Source of the DNA: Centrapalus pauciflorus
Taxonomy: Eukaryota; Streptophyta; Magnoliopsida; Asterales; Asteraceae
DNA: 64,000 nucleotides
Assembly: GCA_020465985.1 (NCBI GenBank)
Contig: JAANYP010004836.1
Location: 1 to 64,000, forward strand
Direction of reading: 5' to 3'
The notes beneath the pieces were generated by a model. It saw only the letters and a program-made list of their open reading frames with translations, did no database searches and was not told where the DNA came from. Position numbers and translations under genes: made by a program. Within the stretch, counting starts at the first letter, position 1, and each line of letters begins with the position of its first letter. Below, in pieces: positions 36,285-49,000 of the stretch.

Positions 36285-38740
36285 AACAGGGGGAGCCTGT
36301 AACATCCGGCACTAAACCAGGTTAGCAACAATGACCTAATCTATATTTAATAGCCAATTCTAACCTAATCAGTGGTCATTAGAAATTAATCAAGTGATTA
36401 ACAAGGTTTATTAGAAAATTCAACTCAATTAGAATCAAATTCATCGGTGCGATGAATCGGGAAATCAATTAATCCGATCAATTTACGATATGAGGGAATA
36501 ATTCAACTAAGTACATAATTAAATTATGATTAGTGACACTAATCATACACTAATACAATTACTTAACATTAATTATGCAAGACTAAAACAATTCATTAAA
36601 ACAATGCATCTAAATGTATTTATGAAATTACAAGAAAAGGGAAATACAAGAATACATTTCTAAATACTTTTATACAAAAAGAAAGTAAAATACATGGAAA
36701 ATACCTTCACATGACCAGCCCTCATAGTACACACACACTTGATTTTCAATTTTATATTAAGAAAACCATGCACCATCTACATCAAATCTCCTTTCTCCAT
36801 TCCCTTTCATTTCACCATTCTCTTTCAATTCAACCAAGTGTGCACTCAACCTCCATTTGAAAGACCAAGACTTTTCAAATAAATAGAGAGTTTCCCTTTC
36901 ATTATTTACACACCAAAATCCCTCTTTTTTCTCTCTAAAAACCGGATCCCACACACACACACACTACAAACATTTTCATTCAAGTGTTCTTGGTGAAATT
37001 CAAGTGTTCTTGGTGAACTTCAAGTGTTCTTGGTTCAAATCTTGCAAGAGTTCCAACTTCTTCTCAATTTCATACTCCAAATACATCAAAGTAAGTAAAT
37101 ACTAACTTATTTCATCATATATTTATGTTTATATAAGTCTTGCATAATATATATAATCACCAACAACAACAAGTTTCATAAAAACTCAAGTTTATAAGTT
37201 TCTAGTTTTTTTTTTAAGTTGTTTCTTTAAATGTGTTTATGAATATATGAACACATTATAAAAGTGTTAATATTATGAAAACATGTGATATATATGTGTT
37301 TTTATAACTATTATGACTTTTATACAAGTAGTCTTTGAATAAACAACAAGAATCATAAGTTGTTTCAAGTTTATAAACTACGGATTTTCGGCAGAAAATT
37401 TATATCGACTTTGAAAAATCATAACTAATCATAACTCAACGAAATGAGTTGATTCTTGTCTCAAAAGTTAGATCTATGTCTTAACTATAGATCTGCAATT
37501 TTTCATAATTTATTTTGAAGTTTAAGACCTCCAGAAATTATTTGAGAAACCGAAAGTTTGACAGCTCAAAAATGGTCAACATAGCGTTTTTAACGAGATT
37601 TTTCACCAACCTAAACAACTCGAAAAATGGCCGTTCTTGATTCTAAAAATCCTTTGTATATAGTAGTTTAATGTCCTAGAAAACCAAAGTCTAAAACATT
37701 TTGGAGCTTGGTCAAAAACAGCCTCAAAGTAGGCCGAAAAACCTCCGAAAAAGCTGGAAAATTATATATATATAAACTTGACGTTTTAAGCGCACTTTAT
37801 TTATAAACTTGTAATGTTGGGTGATTTAAGACATAAAAATCTATAAATATACATATTATCATATATTAGTGATATTAAGTCCTTATCATCATTTAGGACT
37901 CGGTTAAACACCTCCGGTTTCATCACCCATCAAACAACGCACTTTTGCATTTTTGCGCGTCGTTTTGCCATCACAAGTTCGGTGAGTCTTCATAGCCCCT
38001 ATTTTTCACTATCTATTGGGGTGGAAATACATGCACTGTTTTTCATATGGACATCAAAACTGTTTATTTCTTATATGTATTACATGTTCGGATTCCATCA
38101 GCCCTTATATCATGAACCGTTAATTGCATTTATTTGTAAGCGCGAGTATATTGTGGATAGATCTATTGGGAGTCATGTCCCCCATTCGTGTTAGCTCGGT
38201 TCGGCTAACAGCGAGTGCATATATATTCAACACACGGTATTACGTATGGGAATACTGCACAGGGCAAACTCATTCTAATTAAGCTTCGGTTGCATGATGG
38301 TTTATGTAATACATACACGGAATTTATGATTTTATAAATTCAACTCATCTGATAATGTCCATACAACTGGTCTTTTCGCGTAAACCTATGAGCTCACCAA
38401 CAATTTTTGTTGACGTATTTTAGCATGTATTTTCAGGTAATTAAGGCAAGTATGCCTTCAGAAGTAACCACTTTCAGGCTTCCGCACTTAAGGAGTCGCA
38501 TTCTTTTTCAAACCGTCGGAGATTTATTTGCATTATTTTGGATAATTTAATTATGTATTCAAATCTCTGTACCTTGCGAACTACTCTTTATTATTTACGG
38601 GTTATGTAAAACGTTTCTACCTTTTAAGGTTATATCGATGTATTTTTGAAAACGTCCATATAGTGGTCGTTCATTATGATTATGGTCACGCTTCCGCACT
38701 CGTCACGCCTCGCTGCCAACCGGGGTAGCAGGGTGTGACA
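36285..38740 (+). repeat. polypurine tract and 3' LTR of element C
   Basis: The tract AACAGGGGGAGCC (36285-36297) is followed by the 3' LTR from 36298 (2443 bp). Compared with the 5' LTR: one fewer 20-bp minisatellite copy, TATA region changed from CCTATAAATA to CAAATAAATA, and a handful of single-base changes. Confidence 0.93.
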
Positions 38741-38745
38741 TAACC

Positions 38746-39524
38746 ACCAGAACCTGGTTATCGACAACATTCTGTTGTGGTGTTCCCTCAAGTTTGTCGA
38801 CGAGTGTTTAAACAAGTCAAAGGCTATTACTTGACTAACCATCACACAAGTTGTATACATTTCACATGTAATTTTATAAAATGCGATTACTTCTTGTCTA
38901 AACAATTCTGACTTCTCAAGTCTAATTATTTCTGACAAGTGACGTGATTAACCTCCATGTAACTCCTTTACATTTAATTCTGCATTTTCTTAGTTTCTAT
39001 ATAATCACGGATGACTATCCAACTCATATAATCTCTTGAACTAACTTTCAAGAATTAACAAATTCAATGAAACTGTATTTGAACACTTGAACAATTTACA
39101 CAACAACATGGTAACCCTTTTTATCTGAATATGACTACTAGCTTGTCCTATCTCCGTTGACAAGTTACTATTCAAGCTCCACTTGAATCAATAGTCTATA
39201 ATCATGGTTTAGTAATTTTAAACAATAGGAATTTCAAGCAACAAATTTTTAACTCCAAAAATTCTTTATTTATCCCACAAATACTTGCAAGAGATTCAAC
39301 TACAAAATTGTTTTACTACACCATGATAAACTATTGATGACATGAAAAATAGTGTCCAGCAGAGTATTCTCTAAGATGCCTCCATGCTCCCACTGAATCT
39401 GTCATCTCTTTTCACTTCATTTAGTTCTTTGCAGACATTATGCATAAAACTTTGTTCAATTGGTTGTCACATATCCAAGAACAATAGAAAGTGAATAATT
39501 CAGATACACGAAGTCTCAATGCGG
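38746..39524 (-). other. interior of element B, part 2 (non-coding)
   Basis: Continues B directly after the second TAACC (38741-38745) and is colinear with about 22978-23750 of element A. No coding signal. Restores the A sequence CCATAACCACCAGAACC across the insertion point. Confidence 0.85.
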
Positions 39525-40290
39525 TCAACCTTGACCGTTTCCAAGTACTTGGGACAATTCCTTTCCCAGTGCCCAGTTTCCTAGCACTCAAAGAATTTAT
39601 CATCCTTGGAATTGACTTCTCTGGTTCTAGGTTTTAGCTACTTGTTAGCTTTAACCTCCGGCTTGAAAACTTACTTTCCTTTCCGTCTCTTTCCCTATAT
39701 TCTCTCCTCAATCACTCCCTCAGCAGTCTATAGCATCCGATGCAGCCCACTGATCATCTTCTCCGTGCATATTGTAACAAATCACAAATTGCTAAAATTC
39801 CTTCAATAAGGAATTGAGAATTAGATTCGTGGTCATGTCCTGTGTCACGGGTAACCCAAGTCTGCTAAGATGATCAAGATAACCTTTCATCTTCAGCGCA
39901 TGGGATCTAACAGTTGTTCCTTCTGCCATTCTGCAGGAGCTCAGAGCCCTTGTCGTATATCTTTCTCAGTCCGAGTCTGAGTCTGGAACATATCCTTTAG
40001 CCGGCGATACATCTGTCAAGCTGAGACGCCCATAAGGCTAGTCTGCAGCTCAGATGTCATGGTCGCTAGCATTAGACAGGCAACATTGCCCGAATCCTCA
40101 GAGTGCTTCTTGTGGAGATTTTTCTCCTCAACTGTAGCAGTCTCTGCAGGAGCAGGTTCTGGTGCCCTTTCCTGAATATACGACTTTCACCCTGTATTCA
40201 GAACATTTGTCAGATTTTACTCCCAGTTCAGGAAGTTGCCTCTTTTGAGTTCTCCATATCCCGAATGGACCTCAAAGTAGCAACATGTGC
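39525..40290 (-). pseudogene. gag: degenerate Copia gag in element B
   Basis: Colinear with the gag remnant of element A and equally broken: the same TGA after DVSA, the same frameshift after KDIRQ and the same TAG in the zinc knuckle (ETGHWERNCPKYL-like, about 39550-39590), with Phe replacing the first knuckle Cys. Shared breaks mean the family multiplied after this gag had died. Confidence 0.82.
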
Positions 40291-43239
40291 TTTTGGGGAG
40301 GATATTCAAGTGGAAAAAGGATATTGACGTATCATTGTTGTTATTACTGTTATTATCATTGTTATTATTAGACCGCTTCCACCTCTGTCTTTTTCAACCA
40401 TCTTAAACAATTTTTCAAAAATCAGTATTTGATTAACCATTAATAAATCAATAACCCAAAATTTAGAAAATGATTTATTAATCCTAAGAACCATTTTACT
40501 TATTCATGCACCCAACGGAGGCTGAACCTACATGAATAAGCTACTCAGGCACGCAACTTATTACCAATTACAACCCCTTTGCAACTCCTAGATCTTATGA
40601 GATTTTCAATTTCTTAAATTGATCATGTTTAATCTCATCCACACCTTGGGCAACAGTCTTACTGAGGAACCACCACTGACACACACCATATAACAACTGC
40701 AAGTCACTGGCCCAAGTCTCACTTAGGATCCGCAGTGCTTACCTCACAGCTCTCCGAGTTTGCGGCGTAAGCACCCAACGAAGGCTGAACCTACTTACGA
40801 CGACCGGTCACCGTGAGTGCCACTATATGGACGGTGTGCTGTGTCAGATTTTTAATTTGGGTTTATAACCAGTCTCTTACCAAGAACTAGTGGCCAGTCA
40901 GGTTAGTCTGCGGGCAGGATCATTTCGGTTCTAAACCTTTTGGAAATTCCACAGCCCGAGCAAGACTGTCCTAGACACCACCTATTCTGGTAAACAATCT
41001 AGTTAATGTACCAGTTTTAAGAATTTCAACTCTTTGATCATATGACATTTTAAAATAAATCTCCTTTTATTTGAAAAACTAATTTCATAAAAATGTCATA
41101 TCTAACACCTGACAAAATAATTATAGTTTCCAATTTAAACTTCCTTTTAAATACTTTAATTTTTCATCAAAAATGATTGTAGTTTAAATTTCTTTTATTT
41201 ATCTACTTTGTTGCCACAACCAAGCAGATAAAATAATGCATAAAGAAATAAAACATACAACCACACTGTGACATAGCCTTGCCAAAACTAAATTGGTTTC
41301 CAAGAGCCATACGGACAAACCAATTAGGTCAAAACCTAAGGGACAAACTCAACACACAAGGCAAGAAGATTGAACTCTTTCAGCTCCCACTAGCCTCAGC
41401 GTCCGATAATGTCACCGAGCGTCCTTGATGAATGACCTTCTTCTTGATGGACATCTTCGCCAAGATTTTTTACATGATTTAATCTAAATACATTTGCCTA
41501 TTTTCTAACCTATTACAGATTACATCATAAAACCCGGGATTCCAATGGCACGCAGGCCTTCCCAAAAATATAACCAATAATGAAAATAGCAAACATCACG
41601 ATTAAATAAATAACCAGCTAAGCAAAAAGGGTCTCAAGGCTCGGCTATGTCACAAACATAACTAAAACAGTAAAGCTCTTAAATAATCTAGAATTCATTT
41701 TCATCTTGACATGAAAATAATTCCAAAACCAATTAATCCACCATCAATTGAAGTAAATATGTCCAATATCGTTCTTAAATTAAACACGGTTCGTAAACTC
41801 GAAATTTAGGAACACTTTCCATAATTAGAAACTTTTTCCCGAAAAATTTCAATTTAATTCCATCTTTGCATTATCTTTGGATTCATAACTATACTTTTAT
41901 TAAAATATACAATTAACAATTCAAACACCTTTGAAATTTAAACTTACTATTTTAAGAAACTTTTTATTAAACAACCTTTAATAAATATAGTTATTACTTT
42001 CAAATAATATTGATAAATAATTTAAACTTACTTTAAATAATTATCAATTAACTATTATTTAATTAAAACGCTTTTCAAAAAAATAAACTTTATTTAAAAT
42101 GTCAATTTTCAAAATAAACAATTTTACCAATAAAATATGTCTTTTAAAAATTTACAGAAAATTGACCACCTTTAAATAACACCAAAAACTTTTCTTTATG
42201 GTTTTAAGCGATTTCTACCAAAAACGTTAATGTCGAGATCAAATCTCAAAACATTAAACCATGACCGAGCATGAAACTCAAAGTCACGATTTCATCAATT
42301 TGAAAATGGAATCCTTAAATTAAACTCTCTTTAATTTAATAATGCTTTTTATGGAACTAAATATTAAATGCATAAATTAAATCTAGTTTATGAATTAAAA
42401 TTACCATTAATTTTAATTTCAACATTAAAACTTAACTTTTAATTAAAACAGATTTAATTTTAACGACGAATTACCGGAAAACGGAAACGAACCAACTTAG
42501 TTAACCGACTCATACTCGGGTTCAATAACCCATATGAACCGAAAACAAGTAGGGTATTCAACCCTTTGACGGCTGAAATTAATCGAAGCCATTAATCAAC
42601 TCACTTTGATTATTTCGATTTTCATATTCCAATTAATCGTTTAATTATCGAATCGAATAATATTTAAACCGATTTGTGAATTTTATAAAAAAAAACAAAT
42701 AAAGTCTCCTCTTTAATTTTATAAAACCGAAAACACATTTAGTCACAAATGTTTAAATATTAAGAACCAAACACTTTTGATTTATTAATTCGATTTTAAC
42801 GCATTTAATTTAATCGTTCGAGTTTAACCGTGAATTAAACGACATGACGGAAACAAATAATCCATCACCTCGGTTACCACATCACAACCGAGAGGTCATG
42901 GTTCTCAACCCATGGCCGAAATCTCTAGGTTTGATTTTGCGCACCGAAACGTTTAATTTTCGACGTTAATCAATTAAACACTTTCAAACAATCAAACATC
43001 AACTAAATAAAACGAACTAAGGTTTCAAAATCCCGAGTTCCGAAAAACTCCAAGGTTGGCCGAGAATCACCATCAGGTTTCCAAAACCTTTGGTCGATTT
43101 TCTTCAAGCCAAATCAAAACCTTAAACATTTTAATTATTGATTTCGACCGTTTAAACAATTTTAATTATTAAAAATCGAAACTTTAAGATCGTTGGACAT
43201 AAATACTCGAATAATTACTATCATTATGTTACTTGAGAT
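40291..43239 (-). other. untranslated leader of element B
   Basis: Colinear with 24501-27473 of element A, with the same short direct repeat (about 40509 and 40773). No coding signal; several small indels relative to A. Confidence 0.75.
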
Positions 43240-43252
43240 GGCTCTGATACCA
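43240..43252 (-). other. primer binding site of element B
   Basis: Minus-strand TGGTATCAGAGCC, one base inside the LTR beginning at 43254. Confidence 0.94.
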
Positions 43253-43666
43253 CTGTTGGGAATTCGTATGGTTTTTCTTAAAAAACAAAAACATTAATCA
43301 TGTTAACGCACAACGGAAGCTTTTAAAAATTACGAATTCCGTACACGGATCATCAAGTAAAACATAAGATAAGTAAACGAGAAAGCAATAAATTCGTACC
43401 TTTGTATTCTATGACAAGAATACACGAATGAGAGGCTCTCGGTATCCACCGGTGATGACACGATCGAGCGGCGCCAGATATGCAATCAATCACACGAAGA
43501 ACGGGAAAACCAAACACTTAATCGCGTGTTTGGTTCGTACGGCCAAGCACACCACACACACACAAACACCTTCAAGTGTGTGTGTGTGCGGCGGCCCATC
43601 CTCTCAATAGGGCACCCACATCATAATGTATATATATCCTCATATATATATATATATATAGATTTA

Positions 43667-44039
43667 GGTTCAAGCGAGTACCACCTCTAATGCAGCGCAC
43701 CAGAAGGTACCACCCTTAAAAGTAATTTTTTTGAAATTTTTTTTCATGAACATGTTCTAATTAACATTACACAGATCATATGTAAATTTCACGCAAATCC
43801 GAACACTCTAAGTGCATGAAAACACACATCACATAAATGCACGTTCACATGTCTTCAAAATTATGTAAGCGTGTGTTCACATCATATTTTAGGAGCTAGG
43901 AGATGTGAATGTATGCGAAATTTACATACGATCTTCATAATGTTAATTAAAACATGTTTATGAAAAAAAAAATTTTAAAAAGTTTTTTTTAAGGTGGTAC
44001 CTTCTGGTGCGCTGCATTTGGGTGGTACTCTCTCGAACC
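43667..44039. mobile_element. ~373-bp MITE with ~50-bp terminal inverted repeats
   Basis: The left end GGTTCAAGCGAGTACCACC continues through AATGCAGCGCACCAGAAGG to TACCACCCTTAAAA. The right end is its inverted near-copy ending CTCTCTCGAACC. The inner arms also pair weakly (CATGAACATGTT / AACATGTTTATG). No transposase. It sits in an AT microsatellite, so any duplication is masked. The GAACC/GGTTC ends and arm length suggest a Mutator-like MITE. Confidence 0.8.
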
Positions 44040-44041
44040 AT

Positions 44042-44109
<68 letters not shown>

Positions 44110-44110
<1 letters not shown>

Positions 44111-44605
44111 TAGTTTATTACCCGCGTATTACGCGGATATTTTTAATATATATAAAATATAATAAATAAAAAAATAGAGAAATAAATATTATTTTTTAAA
44201 CAAAAGTATATAAGATGATATTATTATTTATTATGACCTATTAATTTTGTATATTTCTGAATATATATGAAGAGTAATTATTTTCTTACATATATTTTTA
44301 AACTTTTATTATATTATCTTATAATTAATAAGTTAGTATATTATTAGATTTTGTTTGATTTGATTTGATTTGAATTTAAAAGTGAATTATATTAGATTTG
44401 GATAGATTTAATAATAAGTTAGTAGAGTATTAGATTTTGTTTGATTTGATTTGATTTGAATTTAAAAGTGGATTATATTAGATTTGGATAGATTTGATTT
44501 AAATTTCTTTATTCTTTTAAAATCTATAACTGTCACGTGTCGATTCATGGTGACGAAACGTGGCTTCACCAGAAATGAGTATAGTTACTCTTTTAATAGT
44601 ATAGA
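44110..44605 (-). mobile_element. non-autonomous Helitron, ~496 bp
   Basis: On the minus strand it starts TCTATACTATTAAAAG, a typical plant Helitron 5' end, and finishes with a hairpin CCGCGTAATACGCGG, then GTAATAAA and CTAG. It is inserted between A and T without target duplication. It encodes no Rep/helicase. Internally two ~95-bp direct repeats (TTAGATTTTGTTTGATTTGATTTG) lie at 44345 and 44430. The exact 5' end is uncertain by 4 bp because ATAG is repeated there. Confidence 0.85.
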
Positions 44606-44625
44606 TAGATATATGTCTTCTAGCC

Positions 44626-44712
<87 letters not shown>

Positions 44713-45253
44713 AACTTAAATATATTAATATAATATATATCTTAATAATTATCTTTATTATTTAAACTTGATATAATTATCTCTATAATTATATACCCTT
44801 TAAATAATATTAATCTTTTATACATTATCTAATAATATATAAATGACTAGATAATTATTTATAATTATCTCTTATTTATTTGTTTATAATTATCCATCCA
44901 ATTATCTAATAATAGATGATAATACCAATTCAAATAAATCAATCTTTTATTTAGTATCCAATAATAAATAAAAGACTAGATAATTATTATTTAATTATCA
45001 TCTAATGACAATTAAATCACTACAATATCTAATATTGCACTTTTAGTCCCCGTACTTTGAGATATATAATTAATCATCCATTAATTTAATCTCAATTATC
45101 ATTTCGTGTCATAAACAATATCCAATATTATTTATTTAATAGTTTAATTGCATCTGCTCTGTTGTGCTCATCGGTGTGACCCTCAAGTGTTTTATGTTAT
45201 CAGCCATGATGCAGTAGTAATGTCATCTTTACACACCATATACTAACACTTTC

Positions 45254-46060
45254 GGTATCCACCGGCGATGACACGATCGAGCGGCGCCAGATATGTAATC
45301 AAACACACGAAGAACGGGAAAACCAAACACTTAATCGCGTGTTTGGTTCGTACGGCCAAGCACACCACACACACACAAACACCTTCAAGTGTGTGTGTGT
45401 GCGGCGGCTTTCTCAATCAAATAGGTCACACCATTTTTGTCTTCAAATATATATGTATCACTATATATATCCATGGGCCGTATGTAATTATATATATATA
45501 TTATTAATTAAGAGTTTTAGTTTTAATCAAACTCTAATATAATAATATAATATATATCTTAATAATTATCTTTATTATTTAAACCTTATATAATTATCTC
45601 TATAATTATATACCCTTTAAATAATATTAATCTTTTATACATTATCTAATAATATAAAAATGACCAGATAATTATTTATAATTATCTCTTATTGATTTGT
45701 TTATAATTATCCATCCAATTATCTAATAATTGATGATAATATTAATACAAATAAATGCATCTTTTATTTAATATCCAATAATAAATAAAAGACTAGATAA
45801 TTATTTAATTATCATCCAATGACAATTAAATTACTACAAAATCTAATATTGCACTTTTAGTCCCCGTACTTTGAGATATAATTAATCACACATTAATTCA
45901 TTCTCAATGATCATTTCGTGTCATAAACAATATCAAATATTATTTATTCAATCGTTTAATTGCATCTGCTCAGTTGTGCTCATCGGTGTGACCCTTAAGT
46001 GTTTTATGAAATCAGCCATGATGCAGTAGTAATGTCATCTTTACACACCATATACTAACA
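45254..46060 (-). repeat. 5' LTR of element A, fragment 2
   Basis: Resumes A's LTR after the CTTTC duplication (GGTATCCACCGGCGATG) and ends CCATATACTAACA beside the TAATC target duplication (46061-46065). It matches 20927-21740 with few differences. Confidence 0.94.
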
Positions 46061-49000
46061 TAATCAATTCAATTCAATTCCATTCCATGAATAATAAAAC
46101 TTAGGTTAAAATTAATCAAATAATTTTATAAAACTTAGGTTATAAAACACTTAACAGCTTGTTCGAGATCTGCAAAAGCGTAATTTCTCAATTAAACTAA
46201 AGTGAATAATAAAACTTAGGTTAAAATTAGTCCAGTAATTTTATAAACTTAGGTTATATACAATCAATTCAATTCCATTCCATTCCATGAATAATAAAAC
46301 CTAGGTTAAATTAATCAAGTAATTTTATAAACTTAGGTTATATAGAATCAATTCAATTCCATTAATTTCATGAATAGTAAAACTTAGGTTAAAATTAATC
46401 AAGTAATTTTATAAACCTAGGTTATATATAATCAATTCAATTCCATTCCATTCCATGAATAATAAAACTTAGGTTAAATTAATCAAGTAATTTTATAAAC
46501 TTAGGTTATAAAACACTTAACAGCTTGAGAAAATGCACTAACAACTTCTGAAATTAAACTAACAGTTCGAGATTTGCAAAAGCGTAATTTCTCAATTAAA
46601 CTAAAGTGAATAATAAAACATTGGTTAAAATTAATCAAGTAATTTTATAAACTTAGGTTATATACAATAAATTCAATTCCATTCTATTCCATGAATAATA
46701 AGACTAAGGTTAAATTAATCAAGTAATTTTATAAACTTAGGTTATATACAATCAATTCAATTCCATTACATTCCATGAATAATAAAACTTAGGTTAAAAT
46801 TAATCAAGTAATTTTATAAACCTAGGTTTTATATAATCAATTCAATTCCATTCCATTCCATGAATAATAAAACTTAGGTTAAAATTAATCAAATAATTTT
46901 ATAAAACTTAGGTTATAAAACACTTAACAGCTTGTGAAATTAAACTAACAGTTCGAGATCTGCAAAAGCGTAATTTCTCAATTAAACTAAAGTGAATAAT
47001 AAACCTTAGGTTAAAATTAATCAAGTAATTTTATAAACTTAGGTTATATACAATCAATTCAATTCCATTCCATTCCATAAATAATAAAACTTAGGTTAAA
47101 TTAATCAAGTAATTTTATAAACTTAGGTTATATAGAATCAATTCAATTCCATTACATTCCATGAATAGCAAAACTTAGGTTAAAATTAATCAAGTAATTT
47201 TATAAACCTAGGTTATATATAATCAATTCAATTCCATTCCATTCCATGAATAATAAAACTTAGGTTAAAATTAATCAAATAATTTTATAAAACTTAGGTT
47301 ATAAAACACCTGACAGCTTGAGAAAATGCACTAACAACTTGTGAAATTAAACTAACAGTTCGAGATTTGCAAAAGCGTAATTTCTCAATTAAACTAAAGT
47401 GAATAATAAAACTTAGGGTAAAATTAATCAAGTAATTTTATATACTTAGGTTATATACAATAAATTCAATTCCATTCCATTCCATGAATAATAAAACTTA
47501 GGTTAAATTAATCAAGTAATTTTATAAACTTAGGTTATATAGAATCAATTCACTTCCATTCCATTCCATGAATAATAAAACTTAGCTTAAATCTGATCAA
47601 ATAATTTTATAAACTTAGGTTATATATAATCAATTCAATTTCATTCCATACCATAAATAATAAAACATAGGTTAAAATTAATCAAGTAATTTTATAAACC
47701 TAGGTTATATAGAATCAATTCCATTCCATGAATAATAAAACTTAGGTTAAAATTAATCAGGTAATTTTATAAACTTCGTTTATATATAATTAATTCAATT
47801 CCATTTCATTCCATGAATAGTAAAACTTAGGCTAAAATTAATCAAGTAATTTTATAAAACTTAGGTTATATACAATCAATTCTTTTCCATTCTATTACAT
47901 GAATAATAAAACTTAGGTTAAAATTAACCAAGAAATTTTATAAACTTAGGTTATATAGAATCAATTTAATTCCATTCAATCCCAGGAATAATAAAACTTA
48001 GGTTAATTCATCAAGTAATTTTATAAACTTAGGTTATGATAATCAATTCAATTCCATTCCATACCATGAATAATAAAACTTAGGTTAAAAATATTCAAGT
48101 AATTTAATATTCTTTGGTTAAATAGAACCAATTCAATTCTATTCCATTCCATGAATAATAAAACTTAGGTTAAAATTAATCAAGTAATTTTATAAATTTA
48201 GGTTATATATAATCAATTCAATTCAATTCCATTACATGAATAATAAAACTTAGATTAAAATTACTCAAGTAATTTTATAAACTTAGGTTATATAGAAACA
48301 ATTCAGTTTCATTCCATTTCATGAATAATAAAACTTAGGTTAAAATTCATCAAGTAATTTTATTAATTTAGGTTGTATATAATCAATTCCATTCCATACC
48401 ATGAATAATAAAACATAGGTTAAAATTAATCAAGTAATTTTATAAACTTAGGTTATATAGAATCAATTCAATTCCATTCCATTCCATTAATAATAACACT
48501 TAGGTTAAAATTAATCAAGTAATTTTATAAACTTAGGTTATATACAATAAATTCAATTCCATTCCATTCCATAAATAATAAAACTTAGGTTAAATAATTA
48601 AGTAATTTTATAAACTTAGGTTATATAGAATCAATTCAATTCCATTGCATTCCATGAATAATAAACTTAGCTTAAAATTCATCAAGTAATTTTATAAACT
48701 TAGGTTTTATATAATCAATTCAATTGCATTCCATACCATAAATAATAAAACATAGGTTAAAGTTAATCAAGTAATTTTATAAACCTTGGTTATATAGAAT
48801 CAATTCAATTCCATTCCATTCCATGAATAATAAAACTTAGGTTAAAAATAATCAAGTAATTTTATAAACTTCGGTTATATATAATTAATTCAGTTCCATT
48901 TCATTCCATGAATAATAAAAAATAGGCTAAAATTAATCAAGTAATTTTATAAACTTAGGTTATATAGAAAAAAATCAGTTTCATTCCATTTCATGAATAA

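Larger units (their letters stand above)
30016..38740 (+). mobile_element. Element C: Ty3/Gypsy (chromovirus-like) LTR retrotransposon, 8725 bp
   Basis: TGTAACATCC...GGGTGTGACA flanked by TAACC duplications (30011-30015, 38741-38745). Long LTRs (30016-32481 and 36298-38740), Met-tRNA primer site, and a degraded interior in Gypsy order: gag, protease, RT, RNase H, integrase, chromodomain-like tail, polypurine tract. The 2.4-kb LTRs and the C-terminal module suggest a Tekay/Del-type chromovirus. I count only about eight differences between the LTRs, yet the 3.8-kb interior is riddled with stops and frameshifts. Confidence 0.93.
43254..45248 (-). repeat. 5' LTR of element B, enlarged by two insertions
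   Basis: Matches 27676-28774 at both ends. The AT tract that is simply long in the 3' LTR is here split by a foldback element (43667-44039) and a Helitron (44110-44605), with (AT)n at 43642-43660, 44046-44109 and 44637-44704. Removing the insertions leaves about 1.1 kb. Confidence 0.92.
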
